Positions 17,453 to 26,695 are shown, counted from the first letter of the stretch. The stretch: DNA of 64,000 nt from Oceanobacillus halophilus (GCF_003628505.1 NZ_RBZP01000006.1:1-64000); one strand, 5' to 3'. A program made the numbers and translations. The notes: a model not told the origin generated them from the letters alone.

Positions 17453-17833
17453 TTACTTAGTGTATGCTACTACGTCCATTTCCACTAGTACGTCTTTAGG
17501 TAGACGGCTCACTTCAACTGTTGCACGAGCAGGATATGGTTCTTCCAGGAAGCTACCATAAATCTCATTTACAGTACCAAAGTGGTCCATGTTTGCTACA
17601 AAGATGGTAAACTTTACAACCTGTGAAAAGTCTGCTCCAGCTTCCGTTAAGATAGCCTGTAAATTTTTCAATACTTGCTCAGTCTGTTTTTCAATACCTT
17701 CTACTATTTCGCCACTTGCTGGATCAATGGGAATCTGCCCAGAAACGTACAAGAAATCACCAGCTTGAATGGCTTGAGAATAAGGACCAATTGCTGCGGG
17801 AGCATTTTTTGTATGTATTGCTTTTTTCACCAT
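17453..17833 (-). CDS. ridA: RidA family enamine/imine deaminase
   Basis: A 126-residue trimeric RidA protein. It hydrolyses reactive enamines and imines released by PLP enzymes, especially from serine and threonine. Visible motifs are AIGPYSQAI (substrate-cleft Tyr), [12 protein letters not shown], and [21 protein letters not shown] with the carboxylate-binding Arg and catalytic Glu. Two ATGs lie six bases apart. The first directly abuts GGAGGA, so the second, correctly spaced, is taken as the start. It leads an operon with yugJ. Confidence 0.93.
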   Translation of the reverse strand: MVKKAIHTKNAPAAIGPYSQAIQAGDFLYVSGQIPIDPASGEIVEGIEKQTEQVLKNLQAILTEAGADFSQVVKFTIFVANMDHFGTVNEIYGSFLEEPYPARATVEVSRLPKDVLVEMDVVAYTK

Positions 17834-17879
17834 GTTCATTCCTCCTGCTTCTCATTTTATCTATATTTTACCAGTTAAC

Positions 17880-18512
17880 TTATTCTAAGGCTAATACGTC
17901 GCGATATTCCATTACAGACTTTACATAGTAAATATCACCATAACAAGCATTGTACTGTTTTGCCTCTTCGCGTAAACATGTATAGATTGACTTATCTGGA
18001 GCATTTTCATACATCTCTTGAGAAAAATCAATGGCAACATCCTGCGTGTATCTCCCCGATTCTTCTAACACATAGTTAATGAATCCTCTTCCAAAGTTAT
18101 AGGATTGGATAGCTAACTCAAGGTCTCCTTCTGCCTCTTTCAATACTTTTGAAAAATAGTAGACTCCTTGTTTAATAGATAGTTTGGGATCATCGATACA
18201 CCCTCTTTCTCCGCAGTAGCTTTCCGAGGACTGCATCGGATCATTCCCTCTCCCTCCAGACTCCTGCATCATCATTGCCAGTAAAACGTCCTCATAGCCG
18301 GATACTCCATATTCCTTCGCATACTTATCCACAAGTGGACGATATTGTCTCACTTCTTCTGTTATTTTTGGATAAGATGTGAATTCTTTTTGCTTAGATT
18401 CCTGTGAACCAATCATGGATAGAAAAGAGATAACGAAAAACATCGAAAATAGTAGTACTGTTACGATTATTACTTGATAAAATGCCTGCTTTGTTTTTTT
18501 CTTTAACCTCAT
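17880..18512 (-). CDS. Membrane-anchored lysozyme-like peptidoglycan hydrolase
   Basis: A 210-residue protein with an N-terminal membrane anchor (about residues 11-33) and an extracellular domain of the lysozyme-like family seen in CwlT and Tn916-type conjugation proteins. The catalytic Glu is in LLAMMMQESGGRGNDPMQSSES. The rest of the fold is recognisable from GVYYFSKVLKEA and LAIQSYNFGRGFINYV. It should cut the glycan strands. There are no conjugation genes around, so it is probably a chromosomal autolysin. It has four Cys (SYCGERGC, TCLREE, NACYG) that could form disulfides. Its promoter region contains the DnaA-box cluster. Confidence 0.82.
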   Translation of the reverse strand: MRLKKKTKQAFYQVIIVTVLLFSMFFVISFLSMIGSQESKQKEFTSYPKITEEVRQYRPLVDKYAKEYGVSGYEDVLLAMMMQESGGRGNDPMQSSESYCGERGCIDDPKLSIKQGVYYFSKVLKEAEGDLELAIQSYNFGRGFINYVLEESGRYTQDVAIDFSQEMYENAPDKSIYTCLREEAKQYNACYGDIYYVKSVMEYRDVLALE

Positions 18513-18610
18513 ATTGTTAATTCCTCTTTAAACTGCTTTTAAAATTTTTTTGGAAAGGCTTTTGCTAAAAGTTGTTGTTTTTTATCATGATTTTATTTTA
18601 CATTTTGTTA

Positions 18611-18652
18611 ATATCCTTAATTCAGTATAGAGTAGCTCTCGCTTACACGTAA
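18611..18652. repeat. Left-end fragment of the dispersed composite repeat (R2)
   Basis: ATATCCTTAATTCAGTATAG and the following GTAGCTCTCGCTTACAC match the left terminus of the large copies (for example 54905-54950). No core or right end remains. It directly abuts the first DnaA boxes. Confidence 0.6.
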
Positions 18653-18654
18653 GT

Positions 18655-18882
18655 TGTGTATAACTTGTGTATAAAATTGTATTTATCCACAACAAAACTA
18701 ATAATCTAGAAACCTTTATCTTTATCATCTATATTATTTACAGTTAGAAAACCTATTAAAAGAACATTCGACATTAACTATATACTAGCAGATAAATTTC
18801 TACTAGTTATATTATCCACAAATCTATCAACTTATCCCCAGATCAAGCAACACATCCATATGATATTAACAACTTATACACA
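18655..18882. promoter_or_regulatory. Cluster of six DnaA-box-like 9-mers
   Basis: Five perfect matches to TTATNCACA occur: 18655-18663 and 18666-18674 on the minus strand (TTATACACA), 18683-18691 and 18812-18820 on the plus strand (TTATCCACA), and 18874-18882 on the plus strand (TTATACACA). TTATCCCCA at 18832-18840 is a one-mismatch site. They lie in a 370-bp AT-rich gap between the lysozyme-like and MATE genes. There are no replication genes nearby, so this looks like an extra-origin DnaA-binding cluster that could titrate DnaA or regulate the lysozyme-like gene. Confidence 0.75.
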
Positions 18883-18884
18883 TG

Positions 18885-20228
18885 TTAATTACCTTGGGCA
18901 AATAATTCTTTTTTCCGCCATTTCCCATAACGGAAATATAAGAAGGCAAAGGCACTGCTAATGAGAAAACTGGAACCCATCCCGATTGCAATTCCAATCT
19001 CGCCAAACATATTTGCAAATAGTGCAGTCAGTGGGAAACGCAATACCCAAAAGGAAATAATATTTAGAACAAGTACCTGATACATTGCACCAGCTGCACG
19101 AACAATCCCATTTAGCACAAAATTTATACCTAAGAACGGATAACAGAGTGCAATAATTTGCAAATACAACGTACCAAACTGAACAGCCTCTTCTTCTCGA
19201 ATAAATAATCGAACACCATATTCAGCCAAGAACACAACTAAAATACCAACTAAAATCATCATAGATAGGTTATATAATACTCCATATTTAGCTATTTTTC
19301 CTACCCGAGACCAATTTTTCACACCGATGTTTTGGCCTGCCATACTACCTACAGCTGTACTCAGTGCATGAGCTGGCAATAATAATAAACTATCCAAACG
19401 TTGAGCTGCACTAAATCCAGCAACTACCCCAGCACCAAACGTAGTCACTACACTCATGATGGCAGCTGAACCTGCAGAGATTACTGCCATCTGAAGTCCG
19501 GAAGGGATACCTAGATTTAAAATTAGTTTCACTTCATACCACGAAGGCAATTTCGGTAATGTAAAAGGTGCAAGTTTGCTATAGAGTACGTAAATAGTTC
19601 CATATAGGAATGCCGTTCCTTGGGAAACCACCGTTGCTAAAGCAGCCCCCTCTACCCCCCAGTTAAAAACAGATATAAAAACAGGGTCAAGAACAACATT
19701 CATCAATACTGCAATAATAACAAAGTTCATTGGTGTCTTACTGTCACCAAGTGCACGAAGAACGGTACTTATAAAGTTATAACCAAATAAGAATAAAATA
19801 CCCAGGAAAGTAATTCTCAAATAACTGTTTGCTTCAGCCATCATGCTCTCCGGAGTCCCTAAGAGATTCAAAAAACCGTTTGAAAATATGAAACCAGTTA
19901 TCCCAAGTGTTAAAGCAATAAGTGTTAATAACACAACAAACGCATTTAAATAACGCTTTAAGCCTTCTTCATTGTCACGGCCTTTTTGCTGAGAGAGTAT
20001 CGTCAATGCAGCATTATTTAAACCTATGACAAAAGAAAGTACGGTAAATATAATCGTACTGCTTACTGCAACGGCCCCCAATGCATTTGCCCCTAACAAG
20101 TTACCAATCCATAGACTATCAATAAACTGATAAGACGTTTGCAATAGATTGGCTAGCATAATCGGACCAGAAAATACAATCAATTGCTTTAAAATATTCC
20201 CTTGTGTAAAATCATGCTGCTTTTTCAT
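18885..20228 (-). CDS. ypnP: MATE family efflux transporter (YpnP-like)
   Basis: A 447-residue MATE protein with 12 spans. The N-terminus HDFTQGNILKQLIVFSGPIMLANLLQTSYQ and SYQFIDSLWIGNLLGANALGA closely follow the B. subtilis YpnP pattern. The second half contains LGIPSGLQMAVISAGSAAIM and GSMAGQNIGVKNW. It should export drugs or other cations by Na+/H+ antiport. The gene stands alone. Its stop is two bases from the last DnaA box of the cluster downstream, and no clear terminator hairpin separates them. Confidence 0.88.
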   Translation of the reverse strand: MKKQHDFTQGNILKQLIVFSGPIMLANLLQTSYQFIDSLWIGNLLGANALGAVAVSSTIIFTVLSFVIGLNNAALTILSQQKGRDNEEGLKRYLNAFVVLLTLIALTLGITGFIFSNGFLNLLGTPESMMAEANSYLRITFLGILFLFGYNFISTVLRALGDSKTPMNFVIIAVLMNVVLDPVFISVFNWGVEGAALATVVSQGTAFLYGTIYVLYSKLAPFTLPKLPSWYEVKLILNLGIPSGLQMAVISAGSAAIMSVVTTFGAGVVAGFSAAQRLDSLLLLPAHALSTAVGSMAGQNIGVKNWSRVGKIAKYGVLYNLSMMILVGILVVFLAEYGVRLFIREEEAVQFGTLYLQIIALCYPFLGINFVLNGIVRAAGAMYQVLVLNIISFWVLRFPLTALFANMFGEIGIAIGMGSSFLISSAFAFLYFRYGKWRKKELFAQGN

Positions 20229-20291
20229 TGTTTAAACCAGCTTTCTATTGTTAAAAGTTATATCATATCACTGAAGATAAATTAAAATCCA

Positions 20292-20325
20292 CTCTGGAAA
20301 TACACTTTGCTTTCCACGAAAGAAG
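20292..20325. repeat. Core-edge fragment of the dispersed composite repeat (R3)
   Basis: TGGAAATACACTTTGCTTTC followed by CACG matches the core edge (GGAAATACACTTCGCTTTCC) of the large copies. Nothing else of the element remains here. Confidence 0.5.
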
Positions 20326-20418
20326 ACTTCTATATCATATCAATTCTATCTCATTTTAGCATAAGGACAGCGAGGCGAAAATAATTAGAACTGCCTATTT
20401 ACGTATCATTACAAAATG

Positions 20419-20451
20419 AAAAAATGACCAGAACTAATTCTAGTCATTTTT
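20419..20451 (-). terminator. Terminator of the TRAP transporter operon
   Basis: AAAATGACTAGAA and TTCTGGTCATTTTTTC on the minus strand form a stem with one mismatch and a T-run, about 20 bp after the permease stop. Confidence 0.88.
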
Positions 20452-20467
20452 CATGTTGCGAATCATG

Positions 20468-22492
20468 TTATGCCTGACTTCCTGCTTTTTGATTTTTATC
20501 CTCAGATTTCCCTTTTGTCATAAATTGAATCACAAGAAGAACAACAAAGATTCCAAAACCAATTAAATCTGTATTACCTTCTGGGTAAACAAGCATCAGG
20601 CCAGTTATGACAGTAATAATTCGTTCAACCCAATGTAGTTTTCGATACCAGAAGCCTATGAGTCCGGCCCCAATTGCTATCATTCCCACTATTGCCGTAA
20701 TTAGGGAGAGAACTATCTCACCGGCATGTGCATCAATCATTAATAATTGCGGATTTAACACGAACATATACGGAATGATATATGCAGCAATAGCTAATTT
20801 TGAGGCATTAAAGCCCGTTCTAATAGGCTCTCCACCTGATATCCCAGTAGCCGCAAAAGCAGCAAGAGCAACTGGTGGTGTAATATCTGCCACAATTCCG
20901 AAGTAAAATACAAACATATGTCCAGCTAAGACTGGAATAGCTACTTCTAACTGATCATTTAAAGCTAAGATAGCAGGTAAGGCAATAGTTGATGTGATAA
21001 TATAGTTCGCCGTTGTTGGCGATCCCATTCCCAAGATAATAGAAGTAATCATCGTAAAGAATAGCGTTAATAGTAATTGTAATTCTACTGTATTAGCTAA
21101 TGCTCCTGCAATATCAACAAGTCCATTACCTAATTTCAAGCCCAATCCAGTTTTGGTTACAACTCCAACAATGATACCAGCACATGCGGTTGCAGCAGCT
21201 ACACCTAATGCGGTGCGCGCACCAGTTGTTAATGCATCCACAATCTTAGTAATGGTGAACTTCCCATCTTTTAAGAACATATTGGTTTCTTTACTAAATA
21301 GGCTCACAAGAATTGTTATACCAATACCATAAAGAGCAGTACGTTCAATACTGAATCCTTCAAATAACAGATAAACGATAGCTATGATAGGTAATAATAA
21401 ATAGATTTTCTTAAATACAGCTTTTCGATTAGGCATCTCCTCTTTGGAAAGTCCAGTCAGACCTAAACGTTTGGCTTCTAAGTGTGTCATAATCCAGATA
21501 CCTGAAAAGTATAGAGCAGCTGGTATTACTGCTGCCTTGGCAATATCCCAATAACCTACACCGGCAAATTCAATCATAAGGAATGCAGCGGCACCCATTA
21601 TTGGTGGCATAATTTGTCCACCAGTTGAGGAAGCAGCTTCTACTGCACCAGCAAAGTTAGGTCTATAGCCTAACCTTTTCATCATTGGGATTGTATAAGA
21701 ACCAGTTGTAACCGTGTTGGCAACAGAACTTCCAGAGATTGTACCGTTTAGAGCACTCGAAAAAATAGCAACTTTGGCCGGTCCACCCACTCTGCGACCA
21801 GCAATCGCAATTGCCAAATCATTAAAGTACAAGCCAACACCACTTTGCACTAGAAAAGCACCGAATAAAAGGAACAGGAAGATATATGTTGAGGATACCT
21901 GTAAAGGAGTACCTAAAATACCTTCTGTTGTAAAGAACATGGAGTTAATCAACTGGCTAAGATTAAGTCCCCTATGAGCCAGCATACCTGGCATATAAGG
22001 TCCGAAGTAAGCATAGATAAGGAAGAATATAGCAATAATAGTGATTGGTAATCCAACCGCACGTCTAGTAGCCTCTAAAACTAGCAGAATTGCTACTCCA
22101 CCAACAACCATCTGAGCTTCATTAATTCCGCCAATTTGCTGCACAAGTGTATCGTAGAAGATTGGCCAATAACTTGCAACCAAGATAGACAGGATAACTA
22201 AGATCCAGTCATACCAAGCTACACCATCTTTCTTCGTACCTCGTTTAGCAGGAAATAATAAATATATTAGCGATAAAGCAAAACCTAGGTGAATGGTACG
22301 TTGTATATAAGCTGTATACGCTCCAAAGGCACCTGTATATAATTGGAATAAAGAAAATGCAATGAGACCAATAAATACGAGCCAGCTCGCGAAGCCTTTA
22401 AGCTTTCGTGTGTTTGCCTCTGCATCATATTTTTCCAGCAACTTTTGCTGTTCTTTTTCTGTTAATTGCACTTTATCCTTATTTTCACTCAT
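20468..22492 (-). CDS. TRAP transporter fused permease (DctQM fusion, TAXI type)
   Basis: A 674-residue membrane protein joining the small (4-span) and large (12-span) TRAP permease subunits, as is usual in TAXI systems. The large-subunit part has FSSALNGTISGSSVANTVTTGS and AAASSTGGQIMPPIMGAAAF, and repeats the pattern later as GMGSPTTANYIITSTIALPA. It imports an organic acid or related solute using a Na+ gradient, supplied by the binding lipoprotein encoded upstream. The start overlaps the end of the DUF1850 gene by eight bases. The substrate is not predictable; some TAXI systems take glutamate or alpha-ketoglutarate. Confidence 0.92.
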   Translation of the reverse strand: MSENKDKVQLTEKEQQKLLEKYDAEANTRKLKGFASWLVFIGLIAFSLFQLYTGAFGAYTAYIQRTIHLGFALSLIYLLFPAKRGTKKDGVAWYDWILVILSILVASYWPIFYDTLVQQIGGINEAQMVVGGVAILLVLEATRRAVGLPITIIAIFFLIYAYFGPYMPGMLAHRGLNLSQLINSMFFTTEGILGTPLQVSSTYIFLFLLFGAFLVQSGVGLYFNDLAIAIAGRRVGGPAKVAIFSSALNGTISGSSVANTVTTGSYTIPMMKRLGYRPNFAGAVEAASSTGGQIMPPIMGAAAFLMIEFAGVGYWDIAKAAVIPAALYFSGIWIMTHLEAKRLGLTGLSKEEMPNRKAVFKKIYLLLPIIAIVYLLFEGFSIERTALYGIGITILVSLFSKETNMFLKDGKFTITKIVDALTTGARTALGVAAATACAGIIVGVVTKTGLGLKLGNGLVDIAGALANTVELQLLLTLFFTMITSIILGMGSPTTANYIITSTIALPAILALNDQLEVAIPVLAGHMFVFYFGIVADITPPVALAAFAATGISGGEPIRTGFNASKLAIAAYIIPYMFVLNPQLLMIDAHAGEIVLSLITAIVGMIAIGAGLIGFWYRKLHWVERIITVITGLMLVYPEGNTDLIGFGIFVVLLVIQFMTKGKSEDKNQKAGSQA

Positions 22493-23009
22493 GTATGTTC
22501 ACTCCTTTCAAGTATTCCCAAAGTGAAATCCTTTCCACTTTCAACTTGAACCAGGCACCTGGCTCAAAGTATTCATTAAACCAAACCATTTTTTCATTTG
22601 GTTCTTTCCCCCAAACTAGGCGATTTTCCGAAACTGTTTTTCCATTTCTTATATTTATAGAAGGAAATACATTGTCTATATCTTTTATATAATACTTTCC
22701 ATCTTCATATACAAATGATTCGCCATCTTCAGCATTCGAAGGCATTCCTATTCCGAATTCTTCATAAACAAACTCATATTGTTTTATTTCAAAATCATCA
22801 GTAACCTTATATTTTTCGACTACATCTGTTAAATGGATAGAATGCTTAAAGATGATTTGGAAAGTATCACCTTTTTGAATGGGTAAAAATGCTTCTATAT
22901 TGTCAGTATTCTCTTTATAAAAAACTAAGGCGGTACGAAAGGGCACAAATAATAAGGTGAGTAGGATGAGCAGAATGATAATGGAAAGAAGTGTTTTTTG
23001 TAACTTCAT
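22485..23009 (-). CDS. DUF1850 protein of the TAXI-TRAP operon
   Basis: A 174-residue protein with one N-terminal membrane segment (about residues 5-25) and an extracytoplasmic beta-rich domain. FQIIFKHSIHLTDVVEKYKV is the conserved part of DUF1850. This family regularly sits between the TAXI binding protein and the fused permease, as here, so an accessory role in the transporter is likely, though unproven. A GTG further upstream lies inside the ribosome site, so the ATG after AAAAGGTGGAACATTTC is used. Confidence 0.82.
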   Translation of the reverse strand: MKLQKTLLSIIILLILLTLLFVPFRTALVFYKENTDNIEAFLPIQKGDTFQIIFKHSIHLTDVVEKYKVTDDFEIKQYEFVYEEFGIGMPSNAEDGESFVYEDGKYYIKDIDNVFPSINIRNGKTVSENRLVWGKEPNEKMVWFNEYFEPGAWFKLKVERISLWEYLKGVNIHE

Positions 23010-23075
23010 GAAATGTTCCACCTTTTCGTATCCATGTACAGTTGGGGTTATGCAAATTAAGAAAAGTTAAAATAA

Positions 23076-23128
23076 AATAGCCGGCAGCAAACACCTATAC
23101 CTGATAGGATTAACAGCCGGCCATTTAT
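23076..23128 (-). terminator. Intercistronic hairpin after the TAXI binding-protein gene
   Basis: AATAGCCGGC and GCCGGCCATT arms enclose an inner CCTAT/ATAGG stem. The run of T is weak, so it may act as a partial terminator or mRNA stabiliser between the receptor and membrane genes. Confidence 0.5.
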
Positions 23129-23147
23129 GTCATATATTGACTATATT

Positions 23148-24122
23148 TTACTCAATCAGTCCTTCTTCTTGGAAGTACTTCTCAGCACCTGGATGCAAGT
23201 CAATACCAACACCGTCTAAGGCAGATTCAGGAGTTATGAATTCAGCTTTAGCGTGTGTGATTGCATCGGTATTATCAAATATAGCTTTTGTAATATCATA
23301 CACTACATCTTCAGATAACGTATCTGTTACAGCAAGCATTGCTAGAACAGCAACCGTCGTAACTTCTTCTTCAAGCCCGTATGTTCCAGCTGCAATTGTA
23401 TCTTCCGCATAGTAAGGATATTGATCGACTAGCTCAGCAATTTTTTCTTCAGCAATAGGAACGATACTTACATCAGCAGTAGCACCTAAGCCTTCAACTG
23501 CACCTGTTGGCGTACCAGCAGTAATGAATGCAGCATCAATATTACCATCTTGAATTCCACCTGTTGACTCACCAAAGTCTAGATTTTGTGCGTCAATATC
23601 ATCCATGGTTAAGCCATGAACTTCTAAGATTTGTTCCGCATTAATATACGTACCTGATCCTGGAGCACCTACAGAAACCGTTTTCCCTGCCAAATCTTCC
23701 ACAGATTCAATTCCTGATTGTGGAGTTGTAACAATTTGAATCGTTTCTGGGTAAAGGGATGCTACAGCTAAGACATTATCAACTGGGTTTCCGTCAAATG
23801 CATTGATTCCTTCAGCTGCATTCGCTACAACGTCTGTTTGGACGAACGCTAACTCTGTTTCTCCTTCTTGTAGAGAGATTACGTTATCAGCAGAAGCATT
23901 AGAGGAAACAGCATCTGTTTGAATACCCGTTTCATCTGTAATAATACTAGCCATCTCACCACCTAGTGGATAGTAAGTACCGCTTGTCCCACCTGTATAC
24001 ATACTTAAGAATTCAGGTGTACCTTCACTATCTCCACCCTCATTATCCCCACCTCCACATGCGGTCAGGATTAAGGAAATTACTAAAACCGTTACAAACG
24101 ACAAGAGTGTTTTCTTTTTCAT
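23148..24122 (-). CDS. TAXI-family TRAP solute-binding lipoprotein
   Basis: A 324-residue receptor. The signal peptide ends in the lipobox ILTACG (Cys near residue 22), followed by an acidic glycine-rich linker. The TAXI signature appears as MYTGGTSGTYYPLGGEMA. The binding-cleft region follows: VSSNASADNVISLQEGETELAFVQTD, GKTVSVGAPGSGTYINAEQIL and DAAFITAGTPTGAV. It binds the substrate outside the membrane for the DUF1850/fused permease pair encoded just downstream. The high Asp/Glu content suits a halotolerant host. Confidence 0.93.
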   Translation of the reverse strand: MKKKTLLSFVTVLVISLILTACGGGDNEGGDSEGTPEFLSMYTGGTSGTYYPLGGEMASIITDETGIQTDAVSSNASADNVISLQEGETELAFVQTDVVANAAEGINAFDGNPVDNVLAVASLYPETIQIVTTPQSGIESVEDLAGKTVSVGAPGSGTYINAEQILEVHGLTMDDIDAQNLDFGESTGGIQDGNIDAAFITAGTPTGAVEGLGATADVSIVPIAEEKIAELVDQYPYYAEDTIAAGTYGLEEEVTTVAVLAMLAVTDTLSEDVVYDITKAIFDNTDAITHAKAEFITPESALDGVGIDLHPGAEKYFQEEGLIE

Positions 24123-24246
24123 TTATAGTCCCCCTTTTTCTCATACTTTTTTTCATTTTATTATATAAATCAATCTGTTGTCAAACAATACAGCGCTTTA
24201 TGACATTGTTGAATAACAAAAACAAAAAACATAAATTTCGTACTAG

Positions 24247-24263
24247 CTATCATATAATGATAG
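24247..24263 (+). promoter_or_regulatory. Palindrome over the -10 box of the acyl-CoA ligase gene
   Basis: CTATCATATAATGATAG is a perfect inverted repeat with 7-bp arms. It includes TATAAT at 24253-24258, about 30 bp before the start codon. A dimeric repressor binding here would block transcription; the regulator is unknown. Confidence 0.5.
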
Positions 24264-24293
24264 AAACTTTAATACTAAAGGAGTAGAAAGCCT

Positions 24294-25913
24294 ATGATGA
24301 ATGTACCACTGACCATCGGTTCCATGCTGGAGCATGCTGAGAAGTTTTTCCCAAAAAAACAAGTCATCTCCCAAACACATGACAGACTCCATTATCTTAC
24401 ATATAAGGAAATAGGAGAACGAACAAGGAAGTTAATGAGCATATTAGATAAATTAGGCACAAAAAAAGGAGACAAAATTGGTACACTAGCATGGAATCAT
24501 CATCGACACCTGGAAATATACTTTGCCGCACCAGGATTCGGAGCTGTCTTGCACACGATTAATATCAGACTATCGCCAGAACATATCATTTACATTATTA
24601 ATCATGCCGAGGACAAAATACTCTTTATTGATGAAGATATCCTTCCATTAATTGAAAAAATCCATCCACAGTTAAAAACAGTAGAAGCATTTGTTGTTAT
24701 GACAGATAAAAAGGATCTTCCAGTATCTAACTTAACACCTCTCTATTCCTACGAAGAACTACTAACAAAAGGGGATTCATCCTATTCTTTCCGAGACGAT
24801 ATGAACGAAAATGATCCGGCAGGCATGTGTTATACATCTGCAACAACCGGAAAACCAAAAGGAGTCGTATATACACACCGAAGTATCGTTCTACACAGCT
24901 ATGCATTAGGATTAGCTGATTCTGCTGCTATTTCTGAATCTGATGTTTCCATGGCAGTAGTCCCACAATTTCACGTTAATGCTTGGGGGACACCATTTGC
25001 CTGTACCTGGTTTGGTTCCACACAAGTATTTCCTGGTCCGCAGTTTACTCCCAAGCGATTAGCAGAGTTTATTGAAAAATTCAACGTTACTATAACAGCA
25101 GGTGTTCCAACGATATGGTTAGGATTATTGCAAGTATTAGAGCAAGGGAGTTATGATACTTCAAGCTTACGAGCTGTTCTGTGTGGTGGATCTGCAGCTC
25201 CATTAGGTTTGATTAAAACATTCGAACAAAAATACAATATTCCGTTCTATCATGCTTATGGTGCAACAGAAACAACACCTTTAGTATCCTTTTCAAGACT
25301 AAAAAGTTATCAATTGGATTTATCGGAAGAAGAGAAGTTACATGAGCGTTCCAGGCAGGGAATCCTTGTCCCTGGTTTAGAAATGAAAGTTGTTGGAAGC
25401 GATGGTAATGAAGTTGCTTGGAATGACGAAGAAATGGGAGAACTTCTTCTTCGCGGTAACTGGATAGCCGATGAATACTATAAGGATGAAAGAAGTAAAG
25501 ATGCCTTTACGGATGGTTGGTTCCATACTGGAGATGTCGTAACAGTCGATGAAGAAGGTACCATTAAAATTGTGGATCGTACAAAGGACTTAATCAAAAG
25601 CGGCGGGGAATGGATTTCTTCGGTCGATTTAGAAAACGCCATCATGGCGCATGAGTCTGTTTTCGAGGCATGTGTTGTTGCTGTACCAAGTATTAAGTGG
25701 CAAGAGCGTCCTGTAGCTTGTGTTGTTTTAAAAGAAGGGTATAAACAATCTGAGATGAAAGATACCATACTGGAATACCTGAAACCTCAATTTCCAAAGT
25801 ATTGGCTACCGGATGACGTAATATTTTTTGAAGAAATTCCTAAAACTTCCGTTGGCAAATTTTTAAAACGCGAATTACGCGAACAAGTAAAAGGAGAACT
25901 AAAGATCGACTAA
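24294..25913 (+). CDS. Medium/long-chain acyl-CoA ligase (AMP-forming)
   Basis: A 539-residue ANL-superfamily enzyme that activates a fatty acid with ATP and CoA. The phosphate-binding A3 loop is at residues 181-190 and reads TSATTGKPKG, with Ala where Gly is usual. The adenine motif is YHAYGATET, and the ribose-binding Asp is in GWFHTGDVVTVDEEG. The hinge is IVDRTKDLIKSGGEWISS, and the catalytic lysine lies in PKTSVGKFLKRELR. The layout most resembles the AlkK-type medium-chain ligases. AAGGAG lies ten bases before the first ATG. It is a single-gene unit with its own terminator and an operator-like palindrome. Confidence 0.9.
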   Translation: MMNVPLTIGSMLEHAEKFFPKKQVISQTHDRLHYLTYKEIGERTRKLMSILDKLGTKKGDKIGTLAWNHHRHLEIYFAAPGFGAVLHTINIRLSPEHIIYIINHAEDKILFIDEDILPLIEKIHPQLKTVEAFVVMTDKKDLPVSNLTPLYSYEELLTKGDSSYSFRDDMNENDPAGMCYTSATTGKPKGVVYTHRSIVLHSYALGLADSAAISESDVSMAVVPQFHVNAWGTPFACTWFGSTQVFPGPQFTPKRLAEFIEKFNVTITAGVPTIWLGLLQVLEQGSYDTSSLRAVLCGGSAAPLGLIKTFEQKYNIPFYHAYGATETTPLVSFSRLKSYQLDLSEEEKLHERSRQGILVPGLEMKVVGSDGNEVAWNDEEMGELLLRGNWIADEYYKDERSKDAFTDGWFHTGDVVTVDEEGTIKIVDRTKDLIKSGGEWISSVDLENAIMAHESVFEACVVAVPSIKWQERPVACVVLKEGYKQSEMKDTILEYLKPQFPKYWLPDDVIFFEEIPKTSVGKFLKRELREQVKGELKID

Positions 25914-25922
25914 ATACATTAT

Positions 25923-25962
25923 GGCTATTGCACTATTTCAGCAATAGCCCATTCTATTTTAT
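25923..25962 (+). terminator. Terminator of the acyl-CoA ligase gene
   Basis: GGCTATTGC and GCAATAGCC arms with a 9-base loop, followed by a T-rich stretch. Confidence 0.85.
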
Positions 25963-25996
25963 ACTTTTCCTAAGTGTTGTGGAAAATAAATGTCGT

Positions 25997-26592
25997 AGTT
26001 TATACAGATTCCTGATTTATTTAATTAAGAATAGTTAGCTCTCGCTTTCACTTATGAATGTTTTCTGCTGACATTCGCTCCGGCAGAAGACTACGACAGC
26101 GAAGCATCGCACGAAGAAAATGTGCTTTTCATTTTCGAGGAGTCTCCGCATTCTGCCTCCGCTATTTTACATGCACTAGATATTATTAAAGCTAAACTTC
26201 ATAATTTTACGTTTAGGGTAGTTGGTCCTCCTAGAATACAGAATTTTTCTAGCAAAAATTAAGTAGAGCAGGAACTAAGCGGAAATACACGGAGACTCCT
26301 TGAAAAAAGAAGACCACTTTTTTCTGCGTGCGATGTAACCCTGCCGAAGCGTTCCTTGTCCTGCGGGAAGAAGAGCAACGGTGAGACTACGTAGTGAGGG
26401 AACTACTTGAATAATCTTCCTTGTTCCCTTGCGCCGAGAAAGCCCGCTTCGAAGCACTACTGGAAGACGCAGGCGCACACGCTTTTTAGCACGAAGGAGG
26501 CTCACCAGCTCCCCGCGGAAAGCGTAGTATATTTCCGTAGCGAAGACAGAGCAGTATTCTGAATTACAAATATCAACATTCTATACAAAAAA
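25997..26592. repeat. Dispersed composite repeat, large copy (R4)
   Basis: The left end (TTATACAGATTCCTGA, then TTAATTAAGAATAG) and right end (CAGTATTCTGAATTAC, then TATCAACATTCTATAC) are imperfect inverted repeats of about 35-40 bp. Between them lie two GC-rich modules. Module A runs from CATTCGCTCCGGCAGAA to TTCTGCCTCCGCTAT. Module B runs from GCGGAAATACACGGAGACTCC to GCGTAGTATATTTCCGTAGCG. Each module is itself flanked by short inverted ends. Module B here carries two extra internal insertions also seen in R6. Reading frames inside lack ribosome sites. Confidence 0.85.
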
Positions 26593-26654
26593 CAATCCAA
26601 GAAACACAGATTTGCTTAGACATCCATCACTTATAAACCTCAATAATCCAACAC

Positions 26655-26690
26655 CAAAAATCCCTGCTACCTTAAACAGTAGCAGGGATA
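26655..26690 (-). terminator. Terminator of the oppBCDF genes (operon 2)
   Basis: CCCTGCTAC and GTAGCAGGG arms with an 8-base loop. On the minus strand the sequence after the stem is ATTTTTGG. Confidence 0.85.
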
Positions 26691-26695
26691 AATAG

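Noticed and set aside
26275-26505. Reading frame of 76 residues
   Set aside because: It lies wholly within repeat R4, has basic low-complexity composition and no ribosome site. Similar frames in R5, R6, R8 and R10 are rejected for the same reason.
25997-26592. Insertion sequence
   Set aside because: Inverted ends are present, but no transposase frame, even a broken one, exists in any copy; a non-autonomous repeat fits better.
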